DNA of 64,000 nt from Dama dama. Its lineage: Eukaryota; Chordata; Mammalia; Artiodactyla; Cervidae. The notes under the pieces are model-generated. The model was not told the DNA's origin and did no database searches. It saw nothing but the letters and a program-made list of their open reading frames with translations. Within the stretch, counting starts at the first letter, position 1; each line of letters begins with the position of its first letter. A program made the translations under genes and the position numbers. Location: the NCBI RefSeq assembly GCF_033118175.1, contig NC_083703.1, positions 81,745,001 to 81,809,000 on the forward strand. The letters are read 5' to 3'. Below are positions 41,618-52,975 of this stretch, piece after piece.

Positions 41618-42185
41618 CTGGCGGGTTTAACACAGGAACGCTGAGACAGGCACGCCGTGCCCTGCCCTCCCGGGGGCGGTGCAGATGGACTCCAGACACA
41701 GGCTCAGCGCCAGGCTGCCGAGAGTCTGTACTTTGGCCACACTGTCCCTCAACCGCTTTGCTGGTGGGCTCCGAGCCGTCTCAGACTCAGTGGGATGACG
41801 GCTCCTTGCACCGCGCCCGCAAGCCAGACCTGCTGCACGCTGGGGCTCCGAAGGTGAGACGCCCCTCTGACAACAGCCTTGGGCTGCCTTTCCCGCTTGT
41901 AAGCTGGCTGCGCACCTTATGTACCCTTATCCTTCCATTTCGCTCTGTTTCCACTCCTTTCTGCAGCCCTGTGTTTGCTCCTAGCAGAGACTGGGCTGGA
42001 ACAGAAAGTTTTGGAATTTTCTCACAAACCCAACCTGCAAACGTGTACTGCTCCTTTCCATGATGTGAGTCCAAGGTGCCTGTGATGAGACTGATCCCGG
42101 ACATAGAAATAGCTTCCTCTCCTTTCTCTCCCTTTCCCCGTGTTTTCTTTACTAAACATACTAACAGTTGTTTATCAGGCGCTGA
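41618..42185. other. Unique DNA, GC-rich left half
   Basis: 41640-41830 has moderate CpG. No repeat recognised; long frames on both strands reflect GC content. Confidence 0.35.
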
Positions 42186-42429
42186 AAGATGCACGGGGCT
42201 TCCCAGGTGACTCAGTGGTGAAGAATCCACCTGTCGATGCAGGAGATGCAGGAGACGCAGGTTTGACCCCTGGGTCGGGAAGATCCCCTGGAGGAGGACA
42301 TGGCAACCCACTCCAGTATCCTTGCCTGGAGAATCCCATGGACAGAGGAGCCTGGTGGGCTACAGTCCGTGGTGTTGAAAAGAGTCAGACAGGACTTAGC
42401 GACTGAGCAGGTATGCGCACAAGATGCAC
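42186..42429 (+). mobile_element. Bov-tA SINE with target-site duplication
   Basis: GGGGCTTCCCAGGTGACTCAG to GACTTAGCGACTGAGCAGG, body 42195-42420. AAGATGCAC occurs exactly at 42186-42194 and 42421-42429. Confidence 0.95.
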
Positions 42430-42632
42430 ATACGCAAAGATGAATGAAATATTGCTCTTGTCTCAAGGAGATGTAATAGTTCATGAAGAAAGAGGTATGG
42501 AAGAGATATCTGAAAATCTACGTGTGATACAACATAAAAAAGTGTTATACAAGCTGCCTTAACTCTGAGGGTGTCTTATATAGCATGGTGACAGAGTTAA
42601 CAGCACTCTGTTCTATATTTAAAAGTTGAAAA

Positions 42633-42772
42633 GAGGATGAGATGGTTGGATGGCATGACCGAGTCAATGGACATGAACTTGGGCAAACTCTGGGAGATGG
42701 TGAGGGACAGGGAGGCTGGGTATGCTGCAGTCCATGGGGTCGCAGTCAGACATGAGTTGGTGACTGAACAAC
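42633..42772 (+). mobile_element. BovB LINE 3' tip
   Basis: GAGGATGAGATGGTTGGATGG to GTCAGACATGAGTTGGTGAC: only the last 140 bp, 5'-truncated. Confidence 0.9.
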
Positions 42773-44723
42773 AAGAGATTAGGTCTTAAAAATTCTTAGC
42801 ATAAGAGAAACTTTTGTAACTATATGAAGTGATGGGTGTTAACTTATAATGGAGATCATTTTGCAATACATACACTTATCAACTCATTATGTTGGACGCC
42901 TTGGACTCATACAACATTACACATCGATTACATCTCAACAGACCTGGAAAAAATACATATAGGGTGTGTTGACGGTAACCATTTTGAATTCTTAACCTGT
43001 GTAATACCATCTTTCCTTTGCTCTCATTCTGTACTGGTACTTTATTTATAAAATGCTATTTTCAATGTGAATGATCACAAAATTCTGAGTTCAACATCTT
43101 TTCCATTTGCAGTTTTTCAGAAGGTCAAAGCTCTAAACTCTGTGGTCATTGAGCGCTGCTGTTTTCCAGCATCTGTTTCTGAGTGAATTTTGATACTTGG
43201 ATGTTTATTTGTTCCTTTTAGGTAGGATGTCTCTTTGTGTGTGTATGTTTTCTTCTGCCTTCCTTTTCCTGAAATATTTTGAAAGTTTTTTCATCACCCT
43301 CATGCTGAATGTATCATATTTCTTTCTACTCAGTGTGTTAAAAGTGCCCTTTCAGTCTAAGGACTTATGATTTTCTCCAGCCAGGGGTATTCTAGTCTAT
43401 CATTTTTTTATTATTTTCTCTTCCTCATTGTTTCTGTTCTTTACTTTTTCTAATTCCTATTAGCTGAATTCTGAGTCTCTTGCATCTTTTTATTCATGTC
43501 TTAAACTTTTCTGTTTCATTTCTATCTTCCTTTTCCCCCCTTCATTTTCTCATGGAGAAAACTTGTTCAACTTGAGCTTTTTCAAGTACATTAATGTGAC
43601 TCTGAACTCTGCCCTTTTTATTTCTTAGTCTCTCCAGAGGATTTTTTTTTTTTTTTGCATCATATTTTCCATTTCCAAAGTCTCCTTTTAAAAAATGTTC
43701 TCCTTTCTTCCTTTAATATAGCCTGTTCTTTTTTAAAAGGAGGCAGTATTTCTCCAGAAATAAATGAACGGCTTTCACATGTGAGCAGAGCTTTCCTTTA
43801 TGCCTTTTCCCCTTACACCCAGAACCAGAACCTACACACCGCCCCTTTCCCAGGCTCCAGCACTCTCAAAGACCCTTCCCCAGGAAGGTCACCACTTTTC
43901 TTGAAAAACAGTTCTATTAAGGCCAGAAGGCATCTAATCTCACCCTCCTGTCTGGGGTGAGAGCTCCATCAGTCGTAGATGTTCTGAATGCTCTTCTCCA
44001 GTCAATTACCTGATGATTAATTACTCCAGTTGCCAAGGCTAAATAATAGAAGCCTTTGGTTTAACTTGAGAGTTGTGGGTCAAGTAAGGATTTCTGGAGG
44101 AGCTACTTTTAAACTAAGGTTAGAAGGATGTGAAAAGCTTAGAAATCAGTTTTCAAGATCTACATCTTCTCTGGCCTTTCATGTCTACAATCACGTTCTC
44201 CTCCTCTGTGTGGCAAACACTGTTAGTCACCCACCTAATGCCAATGACCACTGCTTTGTCAGAAGAATCCTGACTTTGTTCAGGAAGACAAATGTGCCAA
44301 CCAGCAGTCTGCTTTGCTTTCTATTCAACTACCTTTAGAGCTGGAGAGATAAGGTCTTATGACACACACTTGGCTATTGAGATGTCAGTATAAATCCCTG
44401 GATGATAGTCCTTTTAACAAAAAATTTAAAAAGCCTCTCTAGGAGGGTTTGCCTCATTGACACCCGGAACAGGGACACAGTGCCTGGAGGTACAGTAGCC
44501 ATGGTGAAACCACAAGGATTAACGCCGCACGGCATGCAGATCAGAAATGACAAAGAAGTCCCGATTTTTAGTGACATTCTTCAGCAGCTGCATGGTCCAT
44601 GGAGATATTCCTTTAGGGTTTGTAGGGGAGGAAAGCAAACTCCCTCTCTTTGGCCACAGTTAGACTTCCTGTCCTGTCTAGTCCAGTATGGCCCTAATGA
44701 ACCACAGTAGTTCAGGTATCCTT
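42773..44723. other. Quiet AT/T-rich DNA
   Basis: About 2 kb without an assigned repeat. 43200-43740 is T-rich and may be an old LINE read antisense. A T-run lies near 43646-43660. The overlapping frames at 44374-44577 (-) and 44402-44710 (+) lie in a CpG-bearing stretch (ATTAACGCCGCACGGCATGC) but match no known family. Confidence 0.35.
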
Positions 44724-44934
44724 GGCGGTGGTTGTTTAGTTTCCAGGCTGTGTCTGACTCCTTTGCAACCCTGCGGACCGTACCGCCAGGCTTCTCTGTC
44801 TATGGGATTTTCCAGGCGAGAATACAGGAGTGCGTTGTCATTTCCTGTCCTGGGGGTTTCCCAGCCCAGGACTGAACTTGTGTTTCCTGCATTGGCAGGT
44901 GTGTTCTTTCACACTGAGCCATCTGGGAAGCCCT
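44724..44934 (-). mobile_element. Bov-tA SINE, diverged
   Basis: GGTTGTTTAGTTTCCAGGC to ACACTGAGCCATCTGGGAAG. A short deletion in the body gives GACCGTACCGCCAGGC. Confidence 0.9.
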
Positions 44935-44954
44935 AGCTCCCACTAAACTGCTCT

Positions 44955-45128
44955 CCCAGTGGTCCCCCAGGGCTGGTCCTCAGGCTGGCAACGTCAGCAC
45001 CACATTCCAACTTACAGAAATGCGGGGCCTGCTGCATCCGATGCTCTGGGGAGAACGGGTCCCAGTAACGTATATTTTGACAGCCTTGCAGGTGATGTTA
45101 AGGCACCCTGAAGTTTGAGAAGCACTAG
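44955..45128 (+). mobile_element. MER5A-like hAT relic
   Basis: CCCAGTGGTCCCCCAGGGC at one end and AAGTTTGAGAAGCACTAG at the other, with AACTTACAGAAATGCGGGGCC between, fit MER5A. Confidence 0.7.
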
Positions 45129-46410
45129 AACAGAACAGTGATTCATCAACTACTTGAGTTTAGGCTTTCTGTCCTTGACCTTTTATTAGCAGAATATCAA
45201 ATATCGCTCAAGTGAAGTTACATATATACTGTTCCTCTTCGGTTAAATCAATCATCATGACTACCCGTTGCCTAATCAATAGAATAAAAGCATATGAGTC
45301 AGCTATTCAAGGTTGCTGAAAATATTCTTAGTCATATTCATTTAAAATTTTCTCTTATTTTATGTTTTATCAAATCACATGATTCCAGGGGAAGTGCTAT
45401 CTTAGTTGCAGACAGAATACATACCCCACGCCCTCCCCCATCCAGCAATCTATACATCACACCACTGGTTTTCCTCATCCCTAACTGGATTCTTAGAAAC
45501 CATGGTCATTATTCATCAAGCATTGTAACCGTGACCGTCTTTCCAAAACCTGCAAAGGCTCTCTTTCTCTGGATCATGTGTGCCTTCATCTGTACCCCTT
45601 TCATAGCACTTTGAATTGTTGTTGTTTCATTCATGTGGTAATTTATGGAACTGAAGACGATACCTTGATAATTATGTTTAAAAGAATGTACCATGTAATT
45701 ACAATTAAACAAAATAAAATTTTATGCATAGGTGCATCTTTGAAAAATATGTGCAAAACTTTAATCATTATAATTTTTATACATATGCATACTAAGTTAT
45801 TATTGATTATTCATCTGGGACTCTGACACTGGAAGAATGTAATGATGCCTTTACTTGTCATCATGTTATTTGAAATTTAAAGATGATAAGAGATAGATTC
45901 CTTTAAAAAAGTAAATTGCACAATGACAGCACAGTAATTAACTCTTAAATTAGGCAAAAGAGACGGTTTTTTTTCTTAAAGGAATACAGCAGAATATAGA
46001 AACGAGTCTCTTAAAGGCAATCATGGGGAAATCATTTTATTTCAGCAATTCCTTGTTAAAAGACTAACTTTTAGTTATAAAATTTATTCCACAATTTTGA
46101 AATTTCTTGATAAGTTAACATGTGAGATTTTTTCAAGGTGGGACGAAGCATAGCTTTAATTATATGACAAAGCTGTCTTTTTCATATGAGAATAATTTGA
46201 AGACTTTATAGAGAAGCGGTAATGTAGAATATTAGAAAAAAATACTGCATATACTCAAAGGATTACAAAAATTGGTATGTTTAACACATTTACCAACTTT
46301 GTAATGCAAATACATAAAGTGCCTGCTCATAAAAGCACTGATGAAAAAACTCATCTGTATGTTCTTAAGACCCACCAATCCCCACACCTTTTTTACCTTG
46401 CGTTTGTGTG
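45129..46410. other. Unique AT-rich DNA
   Basis: No repeat assigned. 45900-46330 (ACAGTAATTAACTC, AATCATTTTATTTCAGC) is a candidate conserved non-coding tract only by its lack of repeats. Confidence 0.3.
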
Positions 46411-46620
46411 CATGGGTGCTAAGGTGCTTTAGTCATGTCTGACTCTTTGCGAGCCCATGGACTGTAGCCCACCAGGTTCCTCTGTCCATGGGATTTCCCG
46501 GCAAGAATACTGGAGTGGGTGGCCATTCCCTTCTCCAGGAGATCTCCCCGACCCAGGGATGGAACCTACGTCTCTTGCATTGCAGGCAGGTTCTTAAATG
46601 ACTGAGCTACTAGGGAAACC
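46411..46620 (-). mobile_element. Bov-tA SINE
   Basis: CATGGGTGCTAAGGTGCTTTAG to GACTGAGCTACTAGGGAAACC, full length. Confidence 0.93.
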
Positions 46621-47429
46621 CCACGTATGTCATATTACACATGCTTAAATTAAGTGGTTTCTTTTGTTATCTGTTTCTAATTGAAAGTTTCTGTTACATT
46701 ATGGTCAGGAAATTTCTGCCTTTAGTTTCTGCCATTGGGATTTAACTGTGTGTGTATGTGTGTGCATTTTCTTAAAATGTATTACATTTAGGAAATAATT
46801 TTTTATTAATTTGGATTGTTGAAGACAAACAGGTGTTCATTCCTTCATGTATTATTTCATTTAGTTATGGGAGAATCATGCATGGTTGGTCCCAGCTCTT
46901 TCTAGGAAGATTCCTTATGTAAAAACCCATGACATTTACATGTATGACTTTTTATCAGTTTAAAATTCTGGGTTGGTAATAACTTATAATTGAAAAGAAT
47001 CTGAAAAAGAATATATACATGTATATGAATATGATAAGTACATATATATATAGAGAGAGAGATAGACCTGAATCTCTTGGCTGTGTACCCAAAACCAGCA
47101 CAACACTGTGGATCCAACTATACTAAGTAAAAAAAATAATCAAGGAAAACAATTCTGTAGATCCTACTAAGTATCTGATTGAGCACTTTTTATTCTATGA
47201 ATTTTAATAAGGATTGTTAATTCACTCGATTTTTTTATAACTGTCTTCTTTAGTTTTCTGTCCTCTTAAAGAAAGTTTTTTTTATATTTGAATGTGTGTA
47301 GTTTCCTGTTCAAACGTTTCAGTGCCAAGTAAATGGAGAAATGGTGCTGTTTACCTTAATATTGCTTGTCTTTCTTTTGTTTGAATCTGCCCACTATGTT
47401 TTACCATTTTTTTTTTTTTTTTTTTTTGC
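46621..47429. other. AT-rich unique DNA
   Basis: Contains short TGTGTGTATGTGTGTGC (46748) and TATATATAGAGAGAGAGA (47044) tracts and a T-run ending 47428. Nothing else recognised. Confidence 0.35.
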
Positions 47430-47640
47430 CTCTAAGGCAGAAATTTCAGGATCTACCACTCAGTAAACTACCTGGCTTTGAGAAAGTTATTTAACTTCTT
47501 TGTGATCCTCTTTCCTCACTTGCAACGCAGCCATAAAATAGTCTTATCTTGTGTAGTAGTTACTAATATAAAAAAAGGTAAAAATCTGTACAGTACTTAG
47601 GCCAGTGACTGCTGGGTATTAAATGCTTCATAAATGCCTG
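47430..47640 (+). mobile_element. MIR SINE relic
   Basis: ACCTGGCTTTGAGAAAGTTA, TTTAACTTCTTTGTGATCC, CACTTGCAACGCAGCC, AATCTGTACAGTACTTAGGCC and GGTATTAAATGCTTCATAAATG give most of a MIR. Confidence 0.7.
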
Positions 47641-47899
47641 TCTTTTTTTTTTTTTTTTTTCCTCCTCTACCGTTTATTTTAGTTGTGTTTCCTATAATCA
47701 GCATTTGGCTAAACTTTTTTTTTTTGGTTACGATCTTAGATCTTTTGTCTTTTAATAAGGCTGTTTGTTTTCATATTTATTATAGGTTATTTGGACTTAC
47801 TTTAGCATTTTTGTCTGTGCTCTTACTGTATATGTTTATGGGTTTCTCTGTTTAGATATTTCCTATTCTTTCCTATATATATCAAAACCAAGTACATGT

Positions 47900-48100
47900 C
47901 AGTTACTCAGTCCTGTCTGACTGTTTGCGATCCCATGGATTGTAGTCCACCAGGCTCCTCTGTGCATGGAATTCTCCAGCAAGAATACTGGAATGGGTTG
48001 CCATTCCCTTCTACAAGGGATCTTTCCCCACCCAGGGATCAAACCTGGGTCTCCTGCCTTGCCAGCAGATTCTTTACCATCTGAGCCACCAAGAAAGCCC
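47900..48100 (-). mobile_element. Bov-tA SINE
   Basis: GTCAGTTACTCAGTCCTGTC to CATCTGAGCCACCAAGAAAG. Full length. Confidence 0.93.
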
Positions 48101-49212
48101 ATACCACCCATATAAAACATGATCTGCACTCTTGACTTCTGCACCAAGAAAGTGAAAGTGTACCCCCTCCACCCCCAAACAACATGGCTTTGCTTTCCCT
48201 GGTTCCCACCTCCTGACTTTCCTCAGTTATGTCTCTGTATGGATTCTCCTCCTTATCCTTCCACTTGGAGGGCTTTTCTTTCATGTTGGGGCCACTGTCT
48301 GTATCTTTCTTCTACAACCACACATTCACTCTAATTTACAATGGCAGAGTATCTTGTAAATAGTTGGCTTATACTCTATGGCTAGTGTTCTGAAACAGAT
48401 TACTTTCTATTTTTATGATTCTAGTCATTTGAATGAGAATTTGGATAAAGAATGTAGGTAAATAGATGAGTTGACATTGCCATTTTGTGCTGTAACACAT
48501 ATGGTGTTTCTGTTTCAATAAAACTGTTATTCCTCTTTCTCATTATTTCCTAATGGCATCAAAGCCTGCATGAGTATTGTGCTTCATATTTTTTTAGCTA
48601 ATAACATAAGCAGTCCTCATGGTTCATACTGTTATGAGAGAAACCTAGACCCTTCTATTAATGATCACAGTTCAGCGTCTACTTTGCATCTGGCACGTGT
48701 CTCGCAAAGCTGTCTAGAAGTCAACACAGGTGTGTCTTTATAAAGGAAAAAGAAAGCAACCTGATCTCTTTCGATTACATTTATTCCTTGGAAGCAGACT
48801 GTGTTTCTCTTGATGGTGGGCTCTATGTTCAAAGAAAATCTAATTTAAAATAACCTCCTTTTGCTCTTCCCTCATGGACGCTACACTTCTGCATGTGTTC
48901 CTTCACAGGCCCTCTTTTTAATCTCTATACCAAGGACTCTACTGTTCTTCTTCCTTGTAAAATAAAATATAGGTATATGCTTTCAGAAAGTCTCCAAAAG
49001 GAGAAAACTTTGGGAAAGTGATAGTAGTGAGCACAGGTGATTCTTTCACATTCTCGTGGAGATCGACACGCTCCCCCAAATAAATGATCTGGTGTCTCTG
49101 CTTCTTCCTTCTCCCTTGATTTTCTTTCCAAAGCAGCTCCAACCACTGCGTGTGTCACCGGCTAATTAGATTCATAGACTGTGAATGTTAAAATGCTGCT
49201 GCTGTTGTTTAA
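48101..49212. other. Unique DNA
   Basis: No repeat or coding signal recognised in 1.1 kb. Confidence 0.35.
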
Positions 49213-49412
49213 AAAGTCGCTAAATCGTGTCCGACTTTTTTGGGACCCCATGGATTGTAGACTGCCAGGCTCCTCTGTCCATGAAATTTCCCCAGCAAGA
49301 TTACTGGAGTGGTTACCATTTCCTTCTCCAGGGAGTCGTCCTGACCCAGGGATCGACCCTGTGTCTCCTGCATTGGCAGGTGGAGTCTTCACCACTGAGC
49401 CCCCAGGGAAGC
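49213..49412 (-). mobile_element. Bov-tA SINE
   Basis: AAAAAGTCGCTAAATCGTGTCC to CACTGAGCCCCCAGGGAAGC. Confidence 0.92.
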
Positions 49413-49559
49413 ATGAGTGTTGTAATGTTACACTCCTAAGGCTTTCAGGATCACTCATGGTGGATTAATGATACAGGCATCTTAGAATCTCACTACAGAC
49501 TGCAGTAAGACTTTTATTTAGCAAGATTAAATTGGGAGGGGGGTATAGCGGGAGAGAAA

Positions 49560-49980
49560 CCTGCATGCAGGTCAAGAAGTAACAGAACCTCACTTGAAAC
49601 AACTGACTGGCTCAAAATCGGGAAAGGTGTAAGACAAAGTTGTATGGGAGCATCAGCTTTAGCATCAGTCCTTCCAGTGACTTTCAGGGATGATTTCCTT
49701 TAAGATGGGCTGGTTTGGTCAACCCTGAACAGCCACTGGAAGGACTGATGCTAAAGCTGGCGCTCCAATACTTTGGCCACCCGATGGGCAGACACTAATA
49801 CTGGGGAAGATTGGAGGCAAGAGAAGGGGGTGGCAGAGGCTGAGTTGGTTAGATAGCGTCACCCACTCAATGGTCGTGAGTTTGAGCAAATTCTGGGAGA
49901 CAGTGGAGGATAGAGGAGCCTGGCGTGTTGCAGTCCCTGGGGTCACAAAGAGTCAGACACGCCTTACGACTGACCAGCAA
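49560..49980 (+). mobile_element. Rearranged BovB LINE
   Basis: Three BovB parts adjoin. First, sense reverse-transcriptase sequence (CTGCATGCAGGTCAAGAAG to GTAAGACAAAGTTGTAT, about 49560-49646). Second, an antisense 3' piece (CATCAGCTTTAGCATCAGTCC to TTTAAGATGGGCTGGTTTGG, about 49650-49719). Third, the sense 3' end (CACTGGAAGGACTGATGC to AGTCAGACACGCCTTACGAC, 49734-49980). The second and third overlap in BovB coordinates, so the segment is both duplicated and inverted. Several hundred bp of BovB between the first and third parts are missing. Confidence 0.9.
49655..49758. repeat. Perfect 25-bp inverted repeat within BovB
   Basis: Arms 49655-49679 and 49734-49758 are exact reverse complements over 25 bp (AGCTTTAGCATCAGTCC... 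and its mirror), with a 54-bp spacer. The perfect match contrasts with the diverged surroundings, so the duplication is younger than the insertion or has been kept alike by exchange between arms. Confidence 0.93.
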
Positions 49981-50072
49981 CAAAGAGCAGGGGAGAGGCT
50001 GAGAGAGGGAGCTTTGGACTAAGCCTGGCGTGACTTGCCGGCAGTGCTGCCGTTACAACCCCTCTATGACTG

Positions 50073-50281
50073 TGCTGTGCTGAGTCGCTCAGTCATGTCC
50101 GACTCTGTGACCCCATGGACTGTAGCCTGCCAGGCTCCTCTGTCCACGGGCTTCTTCAGACAAGGAAGCTGGCGTGAGGTGCCATGCCCTCCTCCAGGGG
50201 ATCTTCCCAACCCAGGGATCAAACCTAGGCCTCCTGCACTGCAGGCGGATTCTGTACCATCTGAACCACCAGGGGAGCCCA
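50073..50281 (-). mobile_element. Bov-tA SINE
   Basis: GTGCTGAGTCGCTCAGTCATG to CATCTGAACCACCAGGGGAGC. The body carries a changed GACAAGGAAGCTGGCG for the usual GCAAGAATACTGGAG. Confidence 0.93.
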
Positions 50282-50319
50282 GGTGTAAAAGCTTCCTGAG
50301 CTCAACGTCTCTTCAGCTG

Positions 50320-50440
50320 CACAACTGGGATTATCGTAACAGTCTCTATCTTACATGTCTGTAGCGAGAACTAAATGAGATTGTGCACAGTTCAGCGCAG
50401 AGCTGGGCAAAGAGTAATCTGCAAAGCTAGCAAACAGCAG
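50320..50440 (+). mobile_element. MIR SINE relic, 3' part
   Basis: GCGAGAACTAAATGAGATTG, CACAGTTCAGCGCAGAGCTGG, GCAAAGAGTAATC. Confidence 0.55.
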
Positions 50441-51622
50441 CAGCACAGAGGTTTCTGCATTGTGTTTTATGTGACCGCGGCAAATTACCTTTTCCCTCAC
50501 CACCGAATTCATAGTCTGGTGATTATCATCATGGTTAAAGCATGTGTGTTTTACTCTGGCTTTTCTACGTCCCCCTTTGCGGGTGCACAAGGGTGGCCAC
50601 TAAATGTGCTTCCTCTCGGTGTTATCCACTCTTCAGGTCTAGTCCCTGTTCAAGACTACGCTCACTGTTGCCTCACCTTCTGAGAAAACCATGCATGACT
50701 TGGCAGACAGATGAGGTTTCGGGAAAAGACAACAAACCTGTATCCTGTCTCTCTGCACTATTCTTATTAATGCCTCTGGCCATCTACCCCAGTTCCTGGT
50801 TGAAGAATAAGCCAGGGAGGGTATCCATAGCTATTCAGTCCATTTTTGCCCCTAGAAAAATAAGTCCTGGTATTCCTGAGACCTCAGACTTTTTTCCCAC
50901 AAAGCAGTGGCCAGTGATTTGCCAGTACTTTATAAGGATTTTTAGAAGCCAGTCAACATGCATTCACAACACAAAAATTCTTAGGTTTTGGGGGTTAATG
51001 CAATCACTTGCATTGGCGACCCAAGTCTATGCTCTCAAGGTTTCATTCTCTGTCTTCCGCACGCGTTATCTCCCAAGTACTCTCTGGACCATTCCCCACA
51101 TGGCGCTGGTTGTTTCTGGGAAGAATGGTTTTTACTTACACATACCCTTTCTAACCTCTGTGTTATGAAGGGGAGTTCTGGTTGCTAAGGCCACGGGGAG
51201 TGGTGTGGGTGCTGTCAGCATTAGGTATCTTCTCCACTGGCTGCAACACCATGCGGTCTTTCTTACTGGCTTCTTTGGCTGTGCTGCTAAGTGTATGCTT
51301 GCCTGAATTCCCTGGCTTAATGCCTTCTTTTCTTATTGACTACATCTGGCATGCTGTATCCAAAACGAATCGTTCTGACCTTTTCCCTGAGTGTCGTCAT
51401 GTCTCTGTCTCTCTCTTAATTCTCTGACTTTTTTCTTCCTTTTGAAATACTTCTCCTTTCTCTCTCCATTAGTTCCACCAAAGATTTAATAATAGTGCAT
51501 TAACAGATTGACTAGTTGACCTTGTAGAGACAAGCTGAGAGTATGTAACCTCACATATTGATAATTGGGTGACCTAGGGCAAGAACATCTTGGCTTAGCT
51601 TTGGATGCCTTCTTCTGAGCTT
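50441..51622. other. Unassigned DNA with a 208-codon open frame
   Basis: The plus-strand frame 50542-51168 is the longest in the window outside recognised repeats. It has no domain, signal or compositional feature I recognise. With roughly 1 stop in 21 random codons, a frame this long is expected about 0.3 times in 64 kb over six frames, so chance is adequate. A second frame (51182-51427) starts with a hydrophobic stretch. An unnamed old LTR element is possible. Confidence 0.3.
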
Positions 51623-51637
51623 TTGTCCCTACATTTA

Positions 51638-51938
51638 TTTTATTTTATTTTAACTTTTTCTTTTGTATTGAGTTATAACCGATTAACAATGTTATAATAG
51701 TTTCAGGTGAATGGCAAAGCCATACATATATATGTATCCATTCTCCTCCAAGACCCCCTCCCATCCAGGCTACCACATAACATTAAGCAGAGTTCCATTA
51801 CATGTGGAATCTAAAAAGAAATGATACAAATGAACTTGCAAAATAGGAAGAGACTCACAGACTTAGAGAAGGAACTTATGGTTGCTGGTGGGAGGGTTGG
51901 AGAGGGAAGGATAGTTAGGGAGTTTGGGATGGACTTGT
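51638..51938 (-). mobile_element. L1 3' end with internal inversion
   Basis: Left part (51638 to about 51785) is antisense L1 3' terminus with a T-rich tail complement (TTTATTTTATTTTAAC, then ACAATGTTATAATAGTTTCAGG, CCATCCAGGCTACC). Right part (about 51790-51938) is sense L1 from just upstream (ATGTGGAATCTAAAAAGAAATG, GACTCACAGACTTAGAG, GATAGTTAGGGAGTTTGGG). This head-to-head order is the signature of twin-primed L1 insertion. The duplicated target TTGTCCCTACATTTA lies at 51623-51637 and 52095-52109. Confidence 0.88.
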
Positions 51939-52094
51939 GCCTTCAGCTGCTGAACAACTTTCTTGAGCCTTTTTTCTCATGGGAGACAATCCAGCTTTGA
52001 TAAAAGGAAGTGCTTCTTTCCAGCTCTTTCTCAAGGCCGTCCCTTCTAGGGGTCATCCTTCTGATGTATATGACTAATATTTTTGTGCACTTTG
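51939..52094 (-). pseudogene. MIA2/CTAGE5-like coding fragment in an L1 insertion
   Basis: MIA2/CTAGE5 is an ER-exit-site coiled-coil protein that helps load large cargo. On the minus strand this segment reads LEKELERSTSFYQS, then IVSHEKKA after the frame is followed through one A-run length change. That fits the conserved coiled-coil stretch of the cTAGE family (pattern ELER-x-SYQ-x-I-SHEKKA, then a D/N-W-L-A-A-rich part), and the DNA CCCATGAGAAAAAA fits its codons. It lies inside the L1 target-site duplication, between the inverted L1 part and the right-hand copy. No introns or full domain are present; at about 150 bp it is a broken scrap. The identity rests on remembered family sequence. 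Confidence 0.55.
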
Positions 52095-52109
52095 TTGTCC
52101 CTACATTTA

Positions 52110-52795
52110 GACTATCTGAACAGCAGTATCTTTCTCCTTCCTCACTGCCGCCCTCCATCAGACCACTTTGAAAGGACAAGTAAGATGCTGCTTAATTTTA
52201 GTGTCCCCTCAGTCACCCATTACATCAGTTAAATGAGGGAAGGGTATCCTCTGATTCAACTGAGGAGGAAGGAAGCATGACCTATTTCAGTGCCAAAGTT
52301 TAGGGATTCATGAAAGACCTAGATTTCCTTATTCACAGTAAATAAACACACTTTCACTTCTTTGGCTATATATGCAATGAATGCTTGACAATGGGGACTT
52401 CACGTTATTCCTGAAGAAGGTGGAGAAGAATCTATGAAGGAGGCAGCCATAAGAGATACGGAGAGGAATCCACGTGGCCCAGCATGCCACCTACCACTGC
52501 CTGCATCACAGATAGTAGCTAGACTCCTCTGTGCACAGGGTGAGGAATAATAAAGACCCACCACTATTATATGGACTCTTATCAGGCATCAGACTTTCTT
52601 TCAAGAGTCTCATTCATGTGAGACTTAATTTTAGGTTTTACAGATACTCCATGAGGTTGGAGCTAACTGTGATTGCCCATGGGCACATAGCATGCAAACA
52701 CCATGGGTGGGATGACAGCTAATAGGGGTAACTCCACACTCCACATTTTTATATTGTATTTGTGATGTATGTTACAAAGAGAAAGGTTCCATCTT
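52110..52795. other. Unique DNA with a MIR-like relic
   Basis: At about 52575-52720 the text TTTTACAGATACTCCATGAGG and TTGCCCATGGGCACATAGC resembles antisense MIR. Otherwise nothing. Confidence 0.4.
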
Positions 52796-52975
52796 GAAAG
52801 TGAAGTCGCTCAGTTGTGTCCGAGTCTGCCACCACATGGACTGTCGCCCGTCATGCTCCTCCGTCCATGGGATTTTCCAGGCAAGAATACTGGAGTGGCT
52901 TGCCCGTTTCCTTCTCCAGGGACCTTCCCGACCCAGGGATCCATCGCAGGCCTCCTGCATTGCAGGTGGACTCTA
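52796..52975 (-). mobile_element. Bov-tA SINE, head shortened
   Basis: AAAGTGAAGTCGCTCAGTTG to CCTGCATTGCAGGTGGACTC, ending before the usual TTTACCACTGAGCC part. Confidence 0.92.

Noticed and set aside
41464..42063. A 199-codon open frame
   Set aside because: It begins inside an antisense CHR-type SINE and continues into GC-rich DNA; no domain is visible.
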